From NCBI RefSeq assembly GCF_009687885.1, contig NZ_BLAF01000013.1:221146-285145 (forward strand): 64,000 nt of DNA, read 5' to 3'. The stretch is from Acrocarpospora pleiomorpha. GTDB lineage: Bacteria; Actinomycetota; Actinomycetes; Streptosporangiales; Streptosporangiaceae. A program made the translations under genes and the position numbers. Each line of letters begins with the position of its first letter. Positions within the stretch are counted from its first letter, which is position 1. Below the pieces are notes generated by a model. It had not been told where the DNA came from. It made no database searches and was given only the letters and a program-made list of their open reading frames with translations. Positions 60,806 through 64,000 of this stretch are shown piece by piece.

Positions 60806-62338
60806 ATGGGAACTCCGGGTCAGCTGATCGTCAAGCGATATCGGCTGGTACGGGCACTCGGCCAGGGCAGCACCGGCATCGTCTGGGAAGGCCACGACAC
60901 GCTCCTCGATCGCCCCATCGCGATCCGGGAGGTGCTCCTGCCCGCCGGGCTCCGGGAGAGCCGGCGGCTGGCCCTCACCCAGCGCGTCACCCGGGAGGCC
61001 CGCCACGCCGAACGCCTCCGGCACCCGAACGTGGCCGCCGTCTACGACGTCGCCGAGGACGAGGGCACGCCCTGGATCATCATGGAATTGGTACGGTCCC
61101 GGTCCCTGGACGGGATCGTGGCCAGCGACGGCCCGCTGAGCCCGGAACGCGCGGCGGTCATCACCCGGCAGATCCTGGCGGCGCTCACCGCCGCCCACGC
61201 CGCCGGGGTCAGGCACGGGGACGTGCGCCCGGCGAACATCCTGGTCGGGCATGACGGGCGGGTGCTGTTAGCCGACTTCGGGGTGAGCGTACTCGCTGAC
61301 GAGCCGGCCTTCACCGGCCGGACCGGGGAACGTTCCCCTGCGCATGGCGAGGCGGCGAGCGCGACCCGCGGCGTGAGCGCGTTCCTCGCGCCGGAGCGCA
61401 CCGGCGGAGAGGGGGCGCGGGATTCCTCCGACTTATGGTCGCTGGGGGCGAGCCTGTATCTGGCCGTGACCGGACGGCCGCCCGCGGCGGTGTGGCCGAG
61501 CACGAAACCCGGGCAGGCCATGGGTGGGCCCGATCTCTCTGCCGTGCCCGCGGAGCTGAAGCCGCTACTCGCCGGTCTGCTGGCGCGCGACCCGAAGCGG
61601 CGCCTGACGCCGGATATGGCCGATCGTATGCTGGCCGAGTTCGAGCCGCCCGCGCCACCGCCGGAGGTCAAGCCACGGCGGAGCCGGACACGGATGATCG
61701 CGCTGGGGGTCGCGTCGGTGGTGCTCGCGGGTGCGGTCGGCGGGTGGGCGTTGATGCGCCCGGAACCGGGCGTCACTGAGACGCTGAGCGCGTATTCCTC
61801 CAGTCCGCCGCCTGTGGCCGCGGTCTCCGCGTCGCCGACGCCCTCGGTCAGTCCGGTGGCCGCACCCCGGCTGAAGCTGTCGTGGTACGAGGCGCCCACC
61901 GGATGGCGGGCGGCCGTGCCGAAAAAGTGGCGGCTCGAGGAGACCGAGTATTCGCTGTGGTGGCTCGACCCCGACGGCCGAGCCCAATTGAACGTTGAAG
62001 TCACCAACCAGAGCGGCACCGATCCGCTGGCGGCGCTGCACGAGGCCGAAGCCTTCCTGTATCCGAATGTGAAGAACTACGCGAAGCTGCGGCTGCGGTC
62101 GGTGACGACGAAGCACGGCACCGCCGCTGACTGGGAGTTCACCTGGCAGCAGCGGAAAACCTCGGCCGACACACATCTGGTCAAGGGCGTCACCTACCAC
62201 CAGTACCGGCGGGTCATCTCCACCGGTACCACCACCAGCGTGCTCACCTGGACCACAATGGCCGACGACTGGGAACGCCTCCGCCCAACCCTGGTCCGAG
62301 TCTTCCGTCTGTACGAACCACCGAAGGACCCCACCTGA
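60806..62338 (+). CDS. Hanks-type Ser/Thr kinase with altered catalytic residues
   Basis: A 510-aa membrane protein. The kinase domain is residues 12-275, with P-loop GQGSTGIVW (19-27), catalytic Asp139 in HGDVRPAN, Asp157-Phe-Gly and FLAPER. Three positions are altered: the VAIK Lys is Arg41 (AIREV), the HRD Arg is Gly138, and the catalytic-loop Lys is Arg141. One helix follows (about 293-314), then a Pro/Ser linker and an exported domain (about 350-510). It may be a pseudokinase or have reduced activity. ATG 60806 is chosen over the earlier frame at 60782. The 3' end is part of a tandem duplication. Confidence 0.88.
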   Translation: MGTPGQLIVKRYRLVRALGQGSTGIVWEGHDTLLDRPIAIREVLLPAGLRESRRLALTQRVTREARHAERLRHPNVAAVYDVAEDEGTPWIIMELVRSRSLDGIVASDGPLSPERAAVITRQILAALTAAHAAGVRHGDVRPANILVGHDGRVLLADFGVSVLADEPAFTGRTGERSPAHGEAASATRGVSAFLAPERTGGEGARDSSDLWSLGASLYLAVTGRPPAAVWPSTKPGQAMGGPDLSAVPAELKPLLAGLLARDPKRRLTPDMADRMLAEFEPPAPPPEVKPRRSRTRMIALGVASVVLAGAVGGWALMRPEPGVTETLSAYSSSPPPVAAVSASPTPSVSPVAAPRLKLSWYEAPTGWRAAVPKKWRLEETEYSLWWLDPDGRAQLNVEVTNQSGTDPLAALHEAEAFLYPNVKNYAKLRLRSVTTKHGTAADWEFTWQQRKTSADTHLVKGVTYHQYRRVISTGTTTSVLTWTTMADDWERLRPTLVRVFRLYEPPKDPT

Positions 62339-62495
62339 CACCGCGATACTCGCGGTGGCTTCTCCGGCGTGACCTCGGCTGTAGTTACTGCCATCGGTTC
62401 GATCCACCAAAGGACCCCACCCGACACCGCGATACTCGCGGTGGTTTCTCGTCCTGGCGTGGTCTCGGCTGTGATTGCTGCGATCGGTTCGATCG
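62318..62495 (+). repeat. 86-90-bp tandem duplication of the kinase gene tail and terminator hairpin
   Basis: Two imperfect copies start at 62318 and 62404: each has CCACC(G/A)AAGGACCCCACC, then the hairpin CACCGCG-atact-CGCGGTG, then a conserved tail ending ATCGGTTCGAT. The first hairpin (62339-62357) begins one base after the kinase stop codon; the second is at 62425-62443. Both stems are perfect over 7 bp, so both copies can act as terminators. The second copy carries a 4-base insertion and several substitutions, so the duplication is not recent. Confidence 0.8.
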
Positions 62496-62508
62496 CGGAT
62501 TCCTGCGG

Positions 62509-63021
62509 TTATAGGTCTGTTCTGGTGGGCGGGCCGCGGGCTCCGGGGACCGTGAAGGCCGCCATGCGGGTGTCGGTGTGGGTGTAGGCCGCGTGGCGTG
62601 CGATGCGGGAGAGGTCCGCCCTGGCCGTGGTCGAGCTGTGGACAGCGTTGGTCTGGCCGGGGTTGCGGACGTGTGCGTACCAGGTGTGAAGTTTGTTGAG
62701 GTCGGTCAGTTTGACGCCCATGAAGGCTGGATCTGGGTAACTGTGGTCGGGTGCTCGGCTGATCGTGGCGTTGCTCCATACCGACGATCGCACGTCCACC
62801 CAGAGCGGGCGGTGCGGTGTCATGACCACGACACCGCGGGCCCCTCGAGAGGCGTCCATGTAGTGGGCAGGCCGTTGCTGCGCATACGCGTCGGAAGCCG
62901 CCATAAAAGGCAGCACGAAAGCCGCGCAGAAGGTCAGTGACATGACCACGGCCGCCACCATGGTCCGTCTGACCGCTGAGGCGGTGCGCCGACACCGCCC
63001 AGCCAATGCCACAACTGACAT
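62509..63021 (-). CDS. probable secreted protein of unknown function
   Basis: A 170-aa protein starting at ATG 63021 after AGGGG (7-base spacing). A twin-arginine-poor but basic N-terminus (RCRRTASAVRRT) leads to a hydrophobic stretch (MVAAVVMSLTFCAAFVLPFM) and a cleavage site near AYAQ, so it is probably exported. The mature part is polar with several Trp and Tyr (LWVDVRSSVW, LHTWYAHVRNPGQ) and no recognised domain. It is convergent with the kinase gene across the duplicated hairpins. It may share a transcript with the membrane protein gene upstream. Confidence 0.55.
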   Translation of the reverse strand: MSVVALAGRCRRTASAVRRTMVAAVVMSLTFCAAFVLPFMAASDAYAQQRPAHYMDASRGARGVVVMTPHRPLWVDVRSSVWSNATISRAPDHSYPDPAFMGVKLTDLNKLHTWYAHVRNPGQTNAVHSSTTARADLSRIARHAAYTHTDTRMAAFTVPGARGPPTRTDL

Positions 63022-63126
63022 AGACAATCCCCTATCAACAAACACGCATTCAATTACGGGGGGATTGAAGCTCTCAAGGGCTTTGATGCCCTGGGTTATT
63101 GCTGTTAAACACGTGACTGGTGTGAC

Positions 63127-63564
63127 TCAGGTAAAGAACTTCGTTACTGGCGGTGCACGACACCTAAATGGGACCACCCGTCCGAAAGTGAATCCCTCAA
63201 AAAGCCGCATGACCGCCCGAAAGGATGAAACTTCCCGGATTGGATTGCGGGAGACCGGTCGTGAATGTTCCAGAATCTGGATGTTCTGCGAGGTACTCGC
63301 CAACACCGGTTGCGCCGGTAGTGGCGGTTCCTCACGTACCGTCCAGAACGTCGTTGTTGATTGCGGTGAATTCGGAAGAAGGGCCGGACGCCGGACCGAG
63401 ATTGCGGAATCGGACATAGCCTGACCAGCCACATCTTCGATGGATTCCGCACGCTTCGGGAAAACGTTGCGCACTAGTTCAACGAGCGTGAGCACGAAGG
63501 TCGTCAGCAAAGCGAGGAGGCGCTTAACCCCCCAACCCGCCTGAACTTCCCAGAATCGGTACAC
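63127..63564 (-). CDS. small putative membrane protein of unknown function
   Basis: A 145-aa ORF starting at GTG 63564 after an AAGGGGGAA ribosome site. A helix at about 13-33 (VKRLLALLTTFVLTLVELV) could anchor it; the remainder is polar and Pro/Ser-rich (RRPALLPNSPQSTTTFW) and may be disordered. It is on the same strand as the exported protein gene 105 bp downstream. Lower GC than the rest of the window and no recognised family make the coding call moderate. Confidence 0.4.
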   Translation of the reverse strand: MYRFWEVQAGWGVKRLLALLTTFVLTLVELVRNVFPKRAESIEDVAGQAMSDSAISVRRPALLPNSPQSTTTFWTVREEPPLPAQPVLASTSQNIQILEHSRPVSRNPIREVSSFRAVMRLFEGFTFGRVVPFRCRAPPVTKFFT

Positions 63565-64000
63565 ACTTCCCCCTTAACGACGTTCACCGCCTGTCGCCAA
63601 TTCGGGGGTGAAGACCTTCGGCCTCAATTGGCTGACGCATTGCGACAGCGCCAGATCTACCCCACACCCCACACTCAAAACATCGAAAAATAAACGTCCA
63701 CTTCTATCCCCAATGAAGCCTTTAAAGGCCGTCCGCCCCAGCGTTTTCGTTGATTTCCGACTGCGAAGGCAATTACCGGGATATCAGGCTCGAAGAGATG
63801 GTCCCCAAGGCTCCGCAGGGACCCAGGCGCTACGCAGGTTCTCCCACCACCCACCCTCTGCCTCCCCTGGGGCTCCACCCGCCCCGGCAAGCGCCGTTGG
63901 TCCCCACACGAAAACCACAGCACCGTGGTCCTCCCACCCCCTCCCTTACTTGCATCCGGACTCCACCCGGCCCTGGCCCACTCCCCATGGCTCCACCCGG
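63565..64000. other. non-coding right end with inverted repeat and short direct repeats
   Basis: I see no convincing gene. An inverted repeat GCCAATT (63596-63602) and AATTGGC (63626-63632) surrounds a GAAGACCTTC palindrome and sits upstream of the 145-aa ORF, so it may belong to its promoter. From about 63840 the plus strand is C-rich, with repeated CTCCACCCG blocks (63872, 63961, 63992) and few G runs. The minus-strand frame at 63675-63923 has no ribosome site or domain and looks like chance. Confidence 0.4.

Noticed and set aside
63675..63923. Minus-strand ORF of 82 codons near the right end
   Set aside because: No ribosome site, no domain, and it spans C-rich repeat DNA; probably chance.

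Overview
The window is high-GC actinomycete DNA. GTG and TTG starts, 4-base ATGA/GTGA gene overlaps, a DUF5753-type XRE regulator beside a DUF6879 protein, a PIG-L deacetylase and two LCP wall enzymes suggest a filamentous member of the Streptosporangiales or a relative (inference only). I found no tRNA, rRNA, CRISPR array, insertion sequence or replication origin.

Layout. 1-3210: 3' part of a secreted glycosidase with two discoidin-like modules. 3253-11426 (minus): complete potassium-import locus, a 27-aa membrane ORF, kdpF, kdpA, kdpB, kdpC, kdpD, kdpE. It has an expanded repeat inside KdpC and a duplicated kdpB/kdpC junction. 11549-14297 (plus): Nudix hydrolase, small secreted protein, CopD-CtaG-like membrane protein. 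14406-17262 (minus): alkylsulfatase and a TetR regulator with a near-perfect 21-bp operator. 17310-18887 (minus): three-gene cassette of a 63-aa protein, DUF6879 protein and XRE-DUF5753 regulator. 19410-24191: WxL-interacting-like protein, stand-alone LigD polymerase domain, zinc dehydrogenase, Phd antitoxin with a Fic-inhibiting tail beside a decayed Fic toxin, S4 protein and DUF1772 protein. 24292-33769: MprF-like synthetase, PIG-L deacetylase, FtsX-like permease, a compact operon of two AhpD-like proteins plus a FOXRED2-like flavoprotein, YbdK ligase, EamA exporter. 33764-38246: three-subunit molybdenum hydroxylase with a divergent TetR. 38243-40256: Trk/Ktr potassium uptake pair.

40357-53139 (minus) is the most coherent unit. 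It runs from an Opp/Dpp-type ABC importer through a GH2 beta-mannosidase, ROK sugar kinase, secreted GH5 beta-mannanase and mannose-6-phosphate isomerase, and ends in two CrcB fluoride channels. The inferred pathway is extracellular mannan cleavage, uptake of manno-oligosaccharides, intracellular hydrolysis, phosphorylation and isomerisation to fructose-6-phosphate. A 20-bp perfect palindrome carrying the CebR-type core lies between this operon and a divergent LacI regulator.

54626-57449: two LCP cell-wall transferases. 57583-60714: NitT/TauT/Ssu-type ABC importer followed by a cysteine-free Rrf2 regulator, with a candidate operator ahead of the operon. 60806-62338: membrane Ser/Thr kinase with substitutions at normally invariant catalytic positions. 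62318-62495: imperfect tandem duplication of the kinase gene's tail and terminator hairpin. 62509-64000: two unrecognised exported or membrane proteins and a non-coding end.

The strongest leads are the Opp-type mannan operon, the AhpD-AhpD-FOXRED2 operon, the Phd-VbhA-like hybrid antitoxin with its broken Fic partner, and the rearranged kdpB/kdpC junction.
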